From the NCBI GenBank assembly GCA_016800925.1, contig JABCPU010000007.1, positions 372,001-436,000 on the forward strand: a stretch of 64,000 nt of DNA, read 5' to 3'. The position numbers were made by a program, and so were the translations under genes. The stretch comes from Suillus spraguei. Lineage: Eukaryota > Basidiomycota > Agaricomycetes > Boletales > Suillaceae. Shown in pieces: positions 33,636 to 45,348 of the stretch (positions are counted from its first letter, which is position 1; each line of letters opens with the position of its first letter). The notes beneath the pieces are model-generated. The model had not been told where the DNA came from. It saw nothing but the letters and a program-made list of their open reading frames with translations, and did not search any database.

Positions 33636-34390
33636 GTGGGGGGTGGTGTGGGAAGAGGGTCAGGGATGGGAACCGAGAAATTGAACTGGTCTTCTTTCCA
33701 GTCGCCGTTGGGAGTGCCAGTGGGATGCAACATATCACACAGGTCCCACTCATTTCTAAACAAGTCATACAACCTGGTGGATTTACTGTAGTTCCCCCAT
33801 GTCATTGGCACCTCAGCTTTCATGAGGCAGATGCACAGGAGAAAGCCTCCAAACTCATTCTGAGATTGTCATTCGAATACTGTGACTGTGCTGGACTTTC
33901 CAGGGAGACTATGGTTATTTGCTGCTCATTCCCGACTCTCATGTGATTGATGATGGGCTGGAGATTCCTTATCCTCCTTTTTCCTATTTTCTTCTCAGCA
34001 CTGTGCAAAGAAAGCCTTCCAATCTTCTCCTGACTTCTGGCCACTAAGTCATTGGGGAGCCAGAAAGTGAAGGTCCACTTGAGGAGCTTCAGGTGTGGGG
34101 CCCCATCCAGGGGTGGTCTTACTTTGCATGGGGGTATCATCCCATCCAAGGGCAGTCTTGTGTTGAGTGCCAGCATCTCATTTTTCCCAGACACTACCAT
34201 CTTCACCCCAGCTGCCATTATCCTGACCCCAGCCATCACTCTGACCACAGGTGTTGTTACTTGGGGTCTGTGCCTCAATTGCATGGGTGATAGCTTCTGG
34301 GGACGGGTTATAATGACATAACTGTGTGTCAAACATGGTGTGGTCTTGTTTGATGTGGACCCAGATTGGAATGGAGAAGTGTTCAAACAT
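33636..34390 (-). pseudogene. Multi-copy-type gene, middle piece
   Basis: Minus-strand frames in order: SNNTCGQSDGWGQDNGSWGE, EDGSVWEK, EDWKAFFAQC, frameshift, then VPMTWGNYSKSTRLYDLFRN and EWDLCDMLHP, and a Pro-rich stretch into the A LTR. Upstream it is cut at TA (34390-34391) by a Tc1-type end. Partial second copy at 18549-18742. Confidence 0.6.
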
Positions 34391-34626
34391 ACAGTGGCTC
34401 AAAAAAGTGTCTGAATGTTTGTGGAAACTTGTGTAATTGCTTCACTGTGAGTCAGGGTGTGGAAATATGACTAAGCCATAGTGGGGTGTCAGGAAGCCCT
34501 GTTTCTCAGCTTTATTAGTGTTCCCTATGGCTTTGGAATCCACCCACACCATGCGAATATATAGTCATTTTAATGTGATGACTCATTCGGACACTTTTTT
34601 GACTTTCAGTTTGACCAACACAATCT

Positions 34627-34848
34627 CTATAATTCTGACACTTTGTGTGATTTCCTTTTGCTCTAATCACTTATGCCACTCTTCTTAACATATTATCTAT
34701 CCATTTCTGATATTCCTCCTTAGCTATCCTGCTCCACCCTGCTGCAACTCTGTCCTATAGCGGAAATAGCCTCTGTGGTGAATTTTAATAGGCTGTATGC
34801 AATTTCTTGAGTAATTGCCAGAGATATTTAATAGATTTGAGGTCTTGG
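34627..34848 (+). repeat. 222-bp inverted repeat, left arm
   Basis: Pairs with 35803-36024; only about 2-4 mismatches by eye (for example AGCGG versus AGCTG). It spans the transposase C-terminal codons. Confidence 0.88.
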
Positions 34849-34911
34849 GACTGCACTAGTCAGTATATAATACTAACATTGTGGCCTTCAAGTAATTGGT
34901 GCCCAACTTAG

Positions 34912-34988
34912 TGTTAGTTGTGTGACTTTGCACTTAATTAGTTCAAGGACTTTCAGTACACTTTCGAGACATTGAGGACACTTCAATG
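34912..34988 (+). repeat. Short dispersed repeat, copy 2
   Basis: Same 77-86 bp sequence as 18444-18529, here inside the decayed Tc1 transposase. Confidence 0.8.
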
Positions 34989-35802
34989 ACCGCACTTCTG
35001 GGACATTACCATGATAGGCATTGTTTACATCTATTTACATAAACTCGTCCATAGTTAGAGTTCATAGTCTTATAAGCCTTGTGCATTGACTCTGAACTCT
35101 TAGTATGATACATTTATATAGATACTTAATATATGTGTGCATTGACTCTGAACTCTTAGCTTGACTTCAAATACTTAGAGGTGTGCTTAGAGTCATTATC
35201 TCATTGGAAGGAAGTGTCTTCTCTATTAATCCATGACTCCTACATGCTTCTTAGCAAACATCTATCTAAAATGGAAATGAGACACTCTGTATTTATTATC
35301 CTCTCTATTTCATAGAAAATATTTGTCCTATGTGGCCTCATACCATCAAGTTTCATCCTCCAAATATAAGTCTTTGTTTAACTTCTTTTGTTTCCAGTAG
35401 ATCTCCTGCCTTTTTCACAAATTTTTCATGCTTCATGATCCCTTACTATGTATTTTGGTCTCATCTGACAAGATAACCAATTTCCAGTCATAACAGTCCA
35501 GTACTGATGCTTTGAAGAAAAAGTTTATCTTGTCTTTATATGAGTTGGAGATAAAAGAGAGTTTCATTCTGCATTACAGCTTTAAGATTGGACACCTTGA
35601 GGGTATTACTGACTGTCTGAGAGCTGAGAGAGTAGTGGAGATGATGGAATCAATGATTTTGATAGACTTAGTAGCATTAATGACCTGCCCAGTTAGAATA
35701 TAATGAATAAGATATCTTTTGTCATATACAGTGAGCTTTCAAGTTAGCTATAATATGGGTTTAAGATCACAATATTAGTGTCCTATAATGGCCAGAATAG
35801 TA

Positions 35803-36024
35803 CCAAGACCTCAAATCTATTAAATATCTCTGGCAATTACTCAAGAAATTGCATACAGCCTATTAAAATTCACCACAGAGGCTATTTCAGCTATAGGACA
35901 GAGTTGCAGCAGGGTGGAGCAAGATAGCTAAGGAGGAATATCAGAAATGGATAGATAATATGTTAAGAAGAGTGGCATAAGTGATTAGAGCAAAAGGAAA
36001 TCACACAAAGTGTCAGAATTATAG
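35803..36024 (-). repeat. 222-bp inverted repeat, right arm
   Basis: Reverse complement of 34627-34848. The plus strand here reads the same Tc1 transposase tail (AKEEYQKWIDNMLRRVA, IRAKGNHTK). Confidence 0.88.
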
Positions 36025-36029
36025 ATAGG

Positions 36030-36158
36030 AAGTTGTAACTCCCAAGGACAGTGAACAGAGAATATGATGACAGTGGTGCATGCAACTTTGGTAGACAGAT
36101 CTCCAACAAATGAACATGACAGTTCATGAACCCATTTGGCTGGTATAGGGCATTTGTG
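36030..36158 (-). pseudogene. Multi-copy-type gene piece
   Basis: Minus-strand frame CPIPAKWVHELSCSFVGDLS then TKVACTTVIIFSV, placed between the B LTR and the Tc1 remnant. The order fits the family between the RSRNAFL and the WGQDNGSWG segments. Confidence 0.55.
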
Positions 36159-37431
36159 GTTGTTGTTACAACCATGCAAAACTGGGGCTACTAAGAAGTC
36201 CTGGTCTTACATGGGGTTGTACCAGAGGGACAGAAAGTCGAAGGGGCTTGGCCTCAACTCGTACGCTGTGCCCCTTACCCAAGTATGTGCCCTTAATTTT
36301 GGATGAAGTCCAAGGGAGAGTTATAGTGAAGTCTGGATGGAGTCCGGATGAACTCTGTAGGACAGGATAGCTCGAACAAGTTCCAAGTAGAATAGATGAA
36401 GAATGGACTCCTGGGCAAAGTCCAGGGCAGGATAGGAGCAAAGCTCCGGAGGGACAGATGATCCATAGGTGTCGGAGGATAGGATAGGATAGGTCCGGAG
36501 GACCAGGGGTCTGAAGGTCCGGAGCTCAGAGGAGTGGAAGAGTGGAAGAGTGGAAGAGTGGAAGAGCGGAAAGAGCAGATGAGCAGATGATCAGATGAGC
36601 ATAGCTCTATGGATCTTAGGGGAAGTGTTGACTACTAGAGGAGAGTAGGTCCAGATATGGTATAGAAATAGTATAGACTTCTCTGGACAAGGTCCGGAAT
36701 AGAAACAGACAGGATAAGACTACCAAAGGTAGAGTCGGAGGTGAATCGGATGAGAGACAGGAAACAGACGAAGTCCAAAAAGGATATAGGACAAAGGATC
36801 AAGGCTCTGGCCTAGGGAATGATCCCATAGGTCTGAGTCGGAAGCTTACAAGGGCCGGAGCCCAAGTGCAAGAACGGAAACAGATTTATATAGACATGGT
36901 AATAAGATACAGAAGTCAAAGGAATATACAGAAGTAGGAAAGTAATGATCAGATTGAGGTCTGCAGGAGTTGTACTACAAGTTTATATACTGTAGGTAGC
37001 ATGCCAGAAGGCAAGTAAGAATAGTCCAAGGCTATGTTTGAGGCATTGCAGAACACAAGGTTATGAACTCAGAAATAAGACTTGTACAAAATATCTTATC
37101 AAGACGGAAGTCAAGATAACCAAAAGCCAGAGGTGCAGAGATAACCGAAAGCCGGACACAGGTATTAACCTAAAAGGAGTAACGCGCAGGTGCGTGGGAA
37201 TAGTTTCAGATATGGACACAGATTGGATATGGACACAGATTGGATATGAACACGGATCGGACAGGTGGATCAGATCGGATGGATGGACTGAGTCAGATAT
37301 GGATGGATATGGATTGGAGTGGATGGGTGGATTAGATATGTGAGCTGGATTGGATGGGTGGACTAGGATGTATGGATTGGGTGTCCAGATGTTCATGGAT
37401 CGGACCTGAATGTACAGTATATGACAGTTGT
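36159..37431 (+). mobile_element. B-family solo LTR
   Basis: 36164-37426 (1,263 bp), TGTTACAACCATGC to CAGTATATGACA, perfect duplication GTTGT at 36159-36163 and 37427-37431. Inserted in the minus-strand multi-copy-type gene. Confidence 0.94.
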
Positions 37432-37613
37432 CCACCAGGAGAGGCATCCAAGGTTGATCTGATCTGTGGCACTGACAACTCATAATGTACCATGAGCACA
37501 CAGTGGCAATTACTAGACATGTATCAGTCACAATAATGTTCAAGATAGGGTTCACTTACATAGAAATGCATTGCGCGATCTTAATGCAACTTTTTTTGCT
37601 GGCTTCATGTCTG
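37432..37613 (-). pseudogene. Multi-copy-type gene piece
   Basis: Minus-strand frame MKPAKKVALRSRNAFLC continues YGYLRSHAD across the C LTR. Further codons are interrupted by stops. Confidence 0.55.
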
Positions 37614-38090
37614 TGTTACAATCATACATGCCCCTATTCATTTTCCTCTCGTCTCTACTCTATATATCATGTGACATACTTCTTGACTCATACACTCAAC
37701 GTGTTTGTACCATAGTTGCCTTGCTTCTTAGGATACACACTTACATCCTCACGTCTCTCTTGGTCCGTGCACACATATTGGCTTATTTAAGCACACTGTA
37801 TTACACTTGTGTACTTTACTTTAATCTTACTGGGTTTTACCTGGAAAATCCTTTGCTTAGGCCTCCAACCTAAGTCGTCTGAATCGTTTCTGAGTCTAAG
37901 CACTCCTTAGCCTTAGTCATTATTCTTGATTGTCTTTGAGTCGTGACTCTTAGACTTGAACTCTGTTTGTACTCAGAATCCTCCATATACTCACTGTCCT
38001 CATTCTCTTTTGAATGTAGTAGAACTTCCCAGCAGACCGGCTGTGTCTTTCACTGTCGCTGGTGATGCCACCCCAGTTCATAACAGTCTG
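37609..38090 (-). mobile_element. C-family solo LTR
   Basis: 37614-38085 (472 bp), TGTTACAATCATAC to CAGTTCATAACA in reverse orientation, with perfect duplication GTCTG at 37609-37613 and 38086-38090. Confidence 0.94.
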
Positions 38091-38526
38091 CATGTGACCT
38101 TAGGTAGCCATATTGAGTGGGAGCATGTGTAAGTGCAGTAAACCAGGGAATTAAGAGGCCAGTACCCAAAAGCTCCTGGCACAAAAGTAACTTCTGTTCC
38201 AGTTTATGCCATTTTTCTCTGATGTCACAATGGAGGATGTGCTTTCCGTGGCTATTAAGCTCTGTACACAGGGAAAACATTGAGTGGTTGAGACACTCAA
38301 ATATGGATTCATCAAAGGTGGGATTTAAAGGGATAATGGGCAACCATGGATGAGTTTTGTACACCCAGCGAGTGGTGAGTGGTGTATTGAGGTCATCCAG
38401 AGAGGAGTCATGTTCATCCCAGGGGTCCCAGACTGGCTCAAAAGGGATATCGTCAGGGAGGGAAGATGCAGTGAAGGATGTGTAGATCTTCTGCTCCCAC
38501 AGAAATATATTAAGATGACGGATCAT
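38091..38526 (-). pseudogene. Multi-copy-type gene, N-terminal piece
   Basis: An uninterrupted minus-strand frame of about 145 codons: EPVWDPWDEHDSSLDDLNTP, RWVYKTHPWLPIIPLNPTF, HILHCDIREKWHKLEQKLLL, HAPTQYGYLRSHAD. It matches the N-terminal region of an expanded agaricomycete hypothetical protein family as I recall it. No catalytic motif is visible. Downstream parts lie at 37613, 36158, 34390 and 31383 (all minus), separated by five insertions. Confidence 0.6.
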
Positions 38527-39132
38527 GGCATAGAATGTAAAGTATAGAAATGAATGTTAAGAAATTTCTATCACAACAGTACAAACTGATGTGTTAGGGG
38601 ATGAGGAGTTAGGACTGTCACAACAGTACAAACTAATGTGTTAGAATGAAGGAGTTGTAGATAATGATGAAGAGGAAAGGAGATGACTTAAGTATCAGGT
38701 ATAACAATAAAATTATGTAATCATACCACCAACCACTGTGGTCACTTAATTTTTGGGGCAACAATGGATGACAGAATAGTAGACTTCCACATGCATCGAA
38801 CTTGAAGATATCCTGGAATGATGAGCTTGACAGTACAAACTGTTGAGCTCGAAGAAATAAGGGGTAAGATGACACTATCATCACCACCATACAAACAGTT
38901 GTGGTAGTTAATAGCAAAGGAGTAACTTAGAACTTAGGTGAATTTGGATGTGTACAACAAATAGTTACAAATATTATGTCATCTAGTAGACCACGAATAT
39001 GTCATCACCCACCAATCTGGTGCTGCAAATAGCTACAAATTTTTATGTCATCTTTCAATCATTTCGAAACCAAGTCCATCCTTACTTCCACATCCATGCC
39101 ACAAATAGGCACAAACTCTTAGGTCATCTTCC
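38527..39132. other. Non-coding stretch with palindromic ACAGTACAAACTGT-type motifs
   Basis: Core GTACAAAC at 38579-38586, 38626-38633 and 38833-38840. The last is flanked by near-complementary 12-bp arms (GAGCTTGACAGT / ACTGTTGAGCTC). The same motif recurs on the other side of the D LTR at 39,920-40,340. No gene. Confidence 0.6.
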
Positions 39133-39869
39133 TGTCACATACTCATATCTGGACACAATCTCTGATCTGACTTCTCAGAAGTCCGGAAGTCCGGACCTGG
39201 ATCTCCTGTGCTTCCCTTCTCCAATATCTGGATCTCCAGACCTATGATCCTCTCTATCTCCTGATCTATCTCCATTAGTATTATCTCTGTTTGTATATTC
39301 ACAAGTCCAGCTCTCCAGCTATCTTTGTACTCCATCTGCTTACTGATTCATTACCTCAGTTCATCTCCAAGTTTCATTTACTTATGTTCCATTAGACTTT
39401 GCATATGGTTCATACATAGCTTCATACTGCACTGACTGATCTTCCCATAACTACCTATAGTATATAAACCACCTGTAAATCTCTGTAGTACCTCAGTTCA
39501 AATATCAACTTAGTTTCTACTCAATCTCCTGGACTTAGTCCACCTCTGAATTTCTTCTAGACTTGAGCTTAGTCTCTTGTTTATCTCTGGACCTTGGATA
39601 TCTGTCCTCAGTCACACCTCCGGCTCTACCTTCAGGTAGTCTCTATATCATTTGTTTCTACTCCAGACTTTGTCCCTAGTAGCCTTTAGTCTTCCCTATT
39701 CCTACATCCAAAAGTCTGCCAGACTTCATGTCTCCATATCCGGACTTCCTCCGGATGTGCATGACCCTACAGAAATTAAGGGCACCATACTTGGCAAAGG
39801 GGCACAGCACACAAGCTGAGGCCAAGCCCTTCCATTCCATTCCTCCTTGAGTATGATCCCAACACCTCC
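39128..39869 (-). mobile_element. D-family LTR
   Basis: 39133-39864 (732 bp), TGTCACATACTCAT to GTATGATCCCAACA, with flanking pentamers CTTCC and CCTCC (4/5). It shares with A and B the block near 39,773-39,830 (reverse: GGCTTGGCCTCAGC ... GTGCCCCTTTGCC ... GTGCCCTTAATTTC). Only copy seen here. Confidence 0.75.
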
Positions 39870-39904
39870 TACCATTCCAACACCAAGCCCACCCTTCACT
39901 TTGG

Positions 39905-40350
39905 ACTTCTACATAGCTTGACAGTTTGTACTGTCATTCTCAACTCTCTTCGAGTTTGATGGTTTGTACCATCAAACTCATTATTCTTGACCTTTAATGT
40001 GCCTCAATGTTATGTATGTTGTATGTTATATTATGTCATTAATCCAATCATTCTGACACTAACTTATTGCTTTTGACTTCCATCTTAGATCTAAGGTCAA
40101 TGGTTTGTACCATTGACCTTATCATTCTCAACTCTCTTCAAGTTCGATAGTTTGTACCATTGAACTCATTATTCTTGACCTTAAAAGCAGCTCAATGTTA
40201 TGTATGTATCTTATGTTGTTAATCCAATCATTCTTATACTAACTCCTTGCTTTCGACTTCCATCATAGATCTAAGCTCAATAGTTTGTACCATTGACCTC
40301 ATTGTCTCCAGATCTCTTTGAGTTCAACAGTTTGTACTGTCAGGCTCATC
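39905..40350. repeat. ~180-bp tandem repeat with paired hairpins
   Basis: About 2.4 units. Each unit has two inverted repeats around a TTGT loop: centres at about 39,927/39,965, 40,106/40,153 and 40,286/40,333. Perfect 12-bp arms occur at 39952-39979 (GAGTTTGATGGT / ACCATCAAACTC) and 40093-40120 (AAGGTCAATGGT / ACCATTGACCTT). Intervening text (ATTCTCAACTCTCTT, CTCAATGTTATGTATG) is conserved between units. Confidence 0.88.
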
Positions 40351-41010
40351 AGTACACCTGTTGCTTTACTATGGAGTTCATCATCCCCGTCACCTGGTAC
40401 AGCAGTCTAAGTCTACGCTTTTGACTCTGTCTACATTCAATGTGCCCTGAATTCAACAAAGTTCCAATGTTGCTCCTTCAACGGACTCATAGGTGTTTGG
40501 ATGCTCATGCATCCACCTAGTAAACTTGACGCCTAATGATGCAGAGACATGTTCAGATTTGGATAATCCTTGAGAATACCCCCTGCTAGAACATACATAA
40601 GGTCTGTGAATGACCAATTGGTCACCCCCACAAGCACAAGCCTAGGTAAAGAATGGTATGGCCAATTGATCAATGTACACTTGGCTTTCGTTACTTCCAG
40701 CTCGATAGTTTGTAAAGCTATGCAAAACATTAGTCTGAAGAACAATATCATAATTACACAAAAAAAGTGATCATATCACACATAGACATATTGGCAAGCC
40801 AGTTCAGCAATTACAAGCCATCTGATGATGGACCCATTGAGATCAATACCGGTAAGCAAGCATGTGGATCATCATAGTTCTTTACTTATTGTTCAGTAGA
40901 CACCCTCCCACAAGCTCCACTGAATGATTCAGACAAAATTATCCAAATTATCCTCATCTTCAGTGTCACATGCAGAGTCATCTTAGGGGTTGGCAGGAGT
41001 AGCTGTAACC
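40351..41010. other. Unrecognised stretch upstream of Plavaka 2
   Basis: Short frames on both strands, none with a known motif. A last degenerate hairpin motif (CTCGATAGTTTGTAAAGCTA) lies at 40,701-40,720. It may be the terminal region of the adjacent DNA transposon. Confidence 0.4.
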
Positions 41011-41201
41011 TGTCATATACCATACTTCTGATCTCCAATCCAATCAGATCTGATCGATTCTGCTTCCGTCCAGTCCACAGATCCAATCTGGACCACCCAT
41101 CCAAACCTTCTTACATCTCAACTTCTATCACCACTATTAACCCAGCATCTATCTCCTTTTGGTATCTTTCCTGTGTCTGGCATTCCAGCCATGTATATTT
41201 C
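41011..41201 (-). mobile_element. Truncated A-family LTR
   Basis: Begins TGTCATATACCATAC and follows the A family in reverse for about 190 bp to GCCATGTATATTTCC, then switches directly to Plavaka coding sequence. Confidence 0.8.
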
Positions 41202-43358
41202 CTGAACGGTGCATGCATCATCCTAGGCCTGGGACTGAATGTGGCAAGGCATTGCTTGTTGGTGCTGAGGGAGACTCCCAACCCAAGAGGACTTTCACAT
41301 ACCATGACTTCAAATATTATCTGTCTGGTCTCCTCTCTCATAGAGATATTGAGGCCGTGATGGATCAGGCATGTGACAATCTCATGGACTCCATCAATTC
41401 CCCTCATCCATCCTTTGTCAAAACTCCTTTTGAAGCTCAATTTCTCTGTCAGTTCAGTGGTTCTCAGCTAGGTTTACTTTTTGTTGATAGAGGAGGGGAA
41501 GGATGCTATGCCTTCACTCTTCATGTGGATTTTTTCAATCCAGAAGGTCTGAATATCCACGGAGCTAGTACATCCTGCAGAATCATCTCTATGGTGTGCT
41601 TAAACTTACCATTGAATATCAGATACAAGCCGGAGAATATGTATCTTGCGGGTATCATCCCAGGTCCAAAGTAGCCATCACTGGAGAATCTTAATCACTA
41701 CATCCAACCGCTCATCAGTGATTTAGTAGATGCATGGCACCATGGTATCAAGTTCTCCAAAACTGCTTGTTACCCCAATGGTCAACTTACTTGTAGCGCC
41801 ATCACCCTTGTTGTTTGTGACCTTCCCATCACTTGTCATATTGCATCTATGGCTGAAGTCAGCAGTCACTTCTACTGCAGTGTGTGCAATTATTATTACA
41901 AGTCTACCTGTAGAAGAGTCGACTTCAAGAAGTGGGAACCTTGTGACAGAGCAAAACTAGGAGAATATGTGGAGCAGTGGAGAGATGCCACTACATCCTC
42001 TGAATGTAAGAGATTGTTCAAGGCTCATGGCATGCACTATTTTGAACTCTGGTGTTTACCACACTGGGATCCCTCCCAGCAGCTTGTTGTTGATCCAATG
42101 CACTGCATTTTAGAAGGTTTGGTCCAACACCACACTCTAAATCTTCTCAGCTTGACTTCAGAGTCGACCACATCAATGTTACTTCCCAGGCATTTGCATG
42201 TGACTTCGGTGAAGTACCTCCCAGGACAATGTCAGCTAAGGAGGTGACACAGATATCTGTTATTTGCACCCTCCTTGTATCTCATATAGGTTCTGGCAAT
42301 GATTTTGACAAGCTGAAAAGCCCCCTGTCTTGCAAAAATTCAGGATTACTGAGATTTGCCTGCAATTCTTTGCATTGCATGCCTCAGAAAGTTGGCAGAA
42401 TGCTTAAGATTGACTACATCAAGGCTCTTCTTAATTGAGTAAGCTCTTCATCGTGATGTTTCTTGCTTCAGTTTTTTAACACGTACTTCACAGCATCGCA
42501 GACAACCTCTCACTGCCCCTCAAAAAGTTTGTTCATTTGAGACAGCAGAAGTACTTGAACAAATCTGTGATGTCATCCATAATGCGACCACCCCCACTTG
42601 GTTTGGTTCCATTTCTAAGAATTTTGGAGAGGCATCTGCTGGGACAATTAAGGCTGATGAGTGGTGATCCCTTATCACGATCTATCTTCCTATCGCCCTC
42701 ATGAGCTTGTGGGGAGCTGGTACCTCACATTCTTCTGATGAACTTGCTGTTCACCTCAGAACTATTCTTGATCACACTATGGAATTAGTATGTGCAGCGT
42801 ATCTTGCTTGTGCACGAACAATGACAGCAAGAAGGGCTGAAGCTTATCACTCATATATCACTGCATATGTCAAAAAGTTGCAGAAAATTCACCACACCTT
42901 CACTGTGCAACCAAATCACCATGTATCTTTCCATATATATGACTATTTTCTCCTATTCAGGCCTGCTCATTCATAGTGGTGTTTTCCTTTTGAATATCTG
43001 ATTGGAATTATACAATGCCTTCCTGTCAATCACAAATTTGGTACATCTGTATCAAAACACAATGAAAAAGTGGGACTTATATTCTTTTAGGGGAACTTGA
43101 AAACATGATGCTTCTTTCATATATCAAGGCTGCAAGACTTTGCTGTTGGCTCGCCAGAACAGACCACTCACCTGTTATTCAAGAGTGTGGGGTCCTGTTC
43201 AATCGAGTGTTTAACAAGAGTGCTACTAATTCTATTCACAAGCTTGCCGAAGATCTGGTGGATGATACTATCCAGGTTGCTGACTGTGCAACGACCAGTG
43301 TGGTGCCTGAAGACCTGTATGCACTCATCAGACCACAAACAGCAGTATTATGCACCAC
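41202..43358 (+). pseudogene. Plavaka transposase 2, 5' and central parts
   Basis: A series of long frames: GIDGVHE-type segment on the way to FKTPFEAQFLCQFSGSQ-like reading, NMYLAGIIPGPK and PSLENLNHYIQPLISDLVDA, CSVCNYYYKSTCRRVDFKKW (zinc-like), ELWCLPHWDPSQQLVVDPMH with CILEGLVQHH (the DxMHxxLEGL signature, about 42,060-42,115), IKADEW, IALMSLWGAGTSHSS, and NHHVSFHIYDYFLLFRPAHS. This is the catalytic region order of Plavaka/CACTA-type transposases. A stop after PGPK, frame changes and in-frame TGA at IKADEW show decay, although introns (about 42,437-42,495) are still readable. The A LTR at 43359 interrupts it; the C-terminus is at 46,192. Confidence 0.85.
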
Positions 43359-43595
43359 TGTTAAGGTCATACTCAAAAGGTAATGGATCTGAAGGGCTTT
43401 GGCCTCAGCTTGTACACTGTGCCCCTTTCCCGAGTATTGCCCTTTACTTCAGAGGCAGAGGTATATGTCCGAAGCATCTGAAGCATCCGAAGGTAGACAC
43501 ATGTCAGATCCGAATGTCTGAAGGTAATGGATATGGTACGTCCAAAGGATATCTGTATCATAGGTATGGAACAAGATATAAGACTAGTTTTGGAC

Positions 43596-44913
43596 AGAGT
43601 TGTCACATACTGTACATTCAGGTCCGATCCATGGACATCCGGACACCCAATCCATACATCCTAGTCCACCCATCCAATCCAGCTCACATATCCAATCCAC
43701 CCATTCACTCCAATCCATATCCATCTATATCTGACTCAGTCCACCCATCCGATCTGATCTGTGTTCATATCTGATCCATGTCCATATCTGATCTGTGTCC
43801 ATATCCAAAACTATTCCCGTGCACCTGCGTGTTACTCCTTTTAGGTTAATACCTGTGTCCGGCTTTCGGTTATCTCTGCACCTCTGGCTTTTGGTTATCT
43901 TGACTTCCATCTTGATAAGATACTTCATACAAGTCTTATTTCCGAGTTTATAGCCTTGTGTTCCGCAATGCCTCAAACATAGCCTCGGACTATCCTTACT
44001 TGCCTTCCGGCATGCTACCTACAGTATATAAACTTGTAGTACAACTCCTGCAGACCTCAATCTGATCATTGCTTTCCTACCTCTGTATATTCCATTGACT
44101 TCTGTATCTTGTTACCATGTCTATATAAATCTGTTTCCATTCCCGCACTTGGGCTCCAGCCCTTGTAAGCTTCCAACTCAGACCTATGGGATCATTCCCT
44201 AGGCCAGAGCCTTGATCCTTTGTCCTATATCCTTTTCGGACTTCATCTGTTTCCTGTCTCTCATCCGATTCACCTCTGGCTCTACCTGTGGTAGTCTTAT
44301 CCTGTCTGTTTCTATTCCGGACCTCATCCGGAGTAGTCTATACTACCTCTACACCATATCCGGACCTACTCCTCTCTAGTAGTTAACACCTCCCCTAAGA
44401 TTCATAGAGCTACGCTCGTCCGATCATCCGATCATCCACCCCTCCGCTCTTCCACTCCTCTGAGCTCCGGACCTTTGGACCCTGGTCCTCCAGATCTACC
44501 CTATCCTATCCTCCGACATCTATGGATCATCTTTCCCTCCAGAGCTTTGCTCCTATCCTGCCCTGGACTTTGTCCAGGAGTCCATCCTTCATCCATTCTA
44601 CTTGGAACTTGTTCCAGTAGTCTTACCATTACTCCCTACCATCCGGAAATAGTTCCGGCCCATTCCCGCGCTCATCCGGAAGTCCTTTGGAGCTCTATCG
44701 AGCTATCCTGTCCTACAGAGTTCATCCAGACTCCGTCTGGACTTCACTATAACTCTCCCTTGGACTTCATCCAAAATTAAGGGCATGTACTCAGGTAAGG
44801 GGCACAGCGTACAAGCTGAGGCCAAGCCCCTTCGACTTTCCATCCCTCCAGTACAACCCCATGTAAGACCAGGACTTCTTAGTAGCCCAGTTTTGCATGG
44901 TTGTAACAAGAGT
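43596..44913 (-). mobile_element. B-family solo LTR
   Basis: 43601-44908 (1,308 bp), TGTCACATACTGTAC to GGTTGTAACA, perfect duplication AGAGT at 43596-43600 and 44909-44913. Confidence 0.94.
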
Positions 44914-45348
44914 CCTAACTAGAAACTAACGGAGATAGACTACCCGAAGGTAGAGCCAGAGATATAGACTATAGGATATATTCCTAAGTCTCGGAGGTTG
45001 ACTAGAGTCAAAGGAACTCAGGTCCAGAAGAACAGAAAGAGCAGAACTAAGATGATATTCAAACTAAGGTTCTACAGAGGTTTACAAGTGGAATATATAC
45101 TGTAGGTAACTGGTACAGATAATCAATGAGTCTGGGACCGAGGGCTATGTACAAAGTATAATGGAAGTCTATTAGTAAAAGCACAGTGGATCAGTAAGCA
45201 CGAGTTGGAAATGAAATATAGGTAACGGATCAATAAGCAGGACAGAAATATACATAACTGAAATACTGGAGATAGGTGGATTACTGAAAGGAGATAGATG
45301 CAGATGTCCACAGTGGAGTTAGAATGCAAGAAGTAGGCGAACTGAGGT

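Larger units (their letters stand above)
34392..36029 (-). mobile_element. Degenerate Tc1/mariner remnant(s) in inverted arrangement
   Basis: The left end starts CAGTGGCTCAAAAAAGTGTC next to TA (34390-34391) and has an inner inverted motif near 34,590-34,605, as in the intact element at 1598. Minus-strand frames encode a decayed transposase: LVILSDETKI near 35,460, NDSKHTSKYLKS near 35,185, LLNISGNYSRNCIQPI and SRIAKEEYQKWIDN near 34,700-34,740. A 222-bp inverted duplicate of the C-terminal part lies at 35803-36024. The right terminal repeat is missing. Confidence 0.75.
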
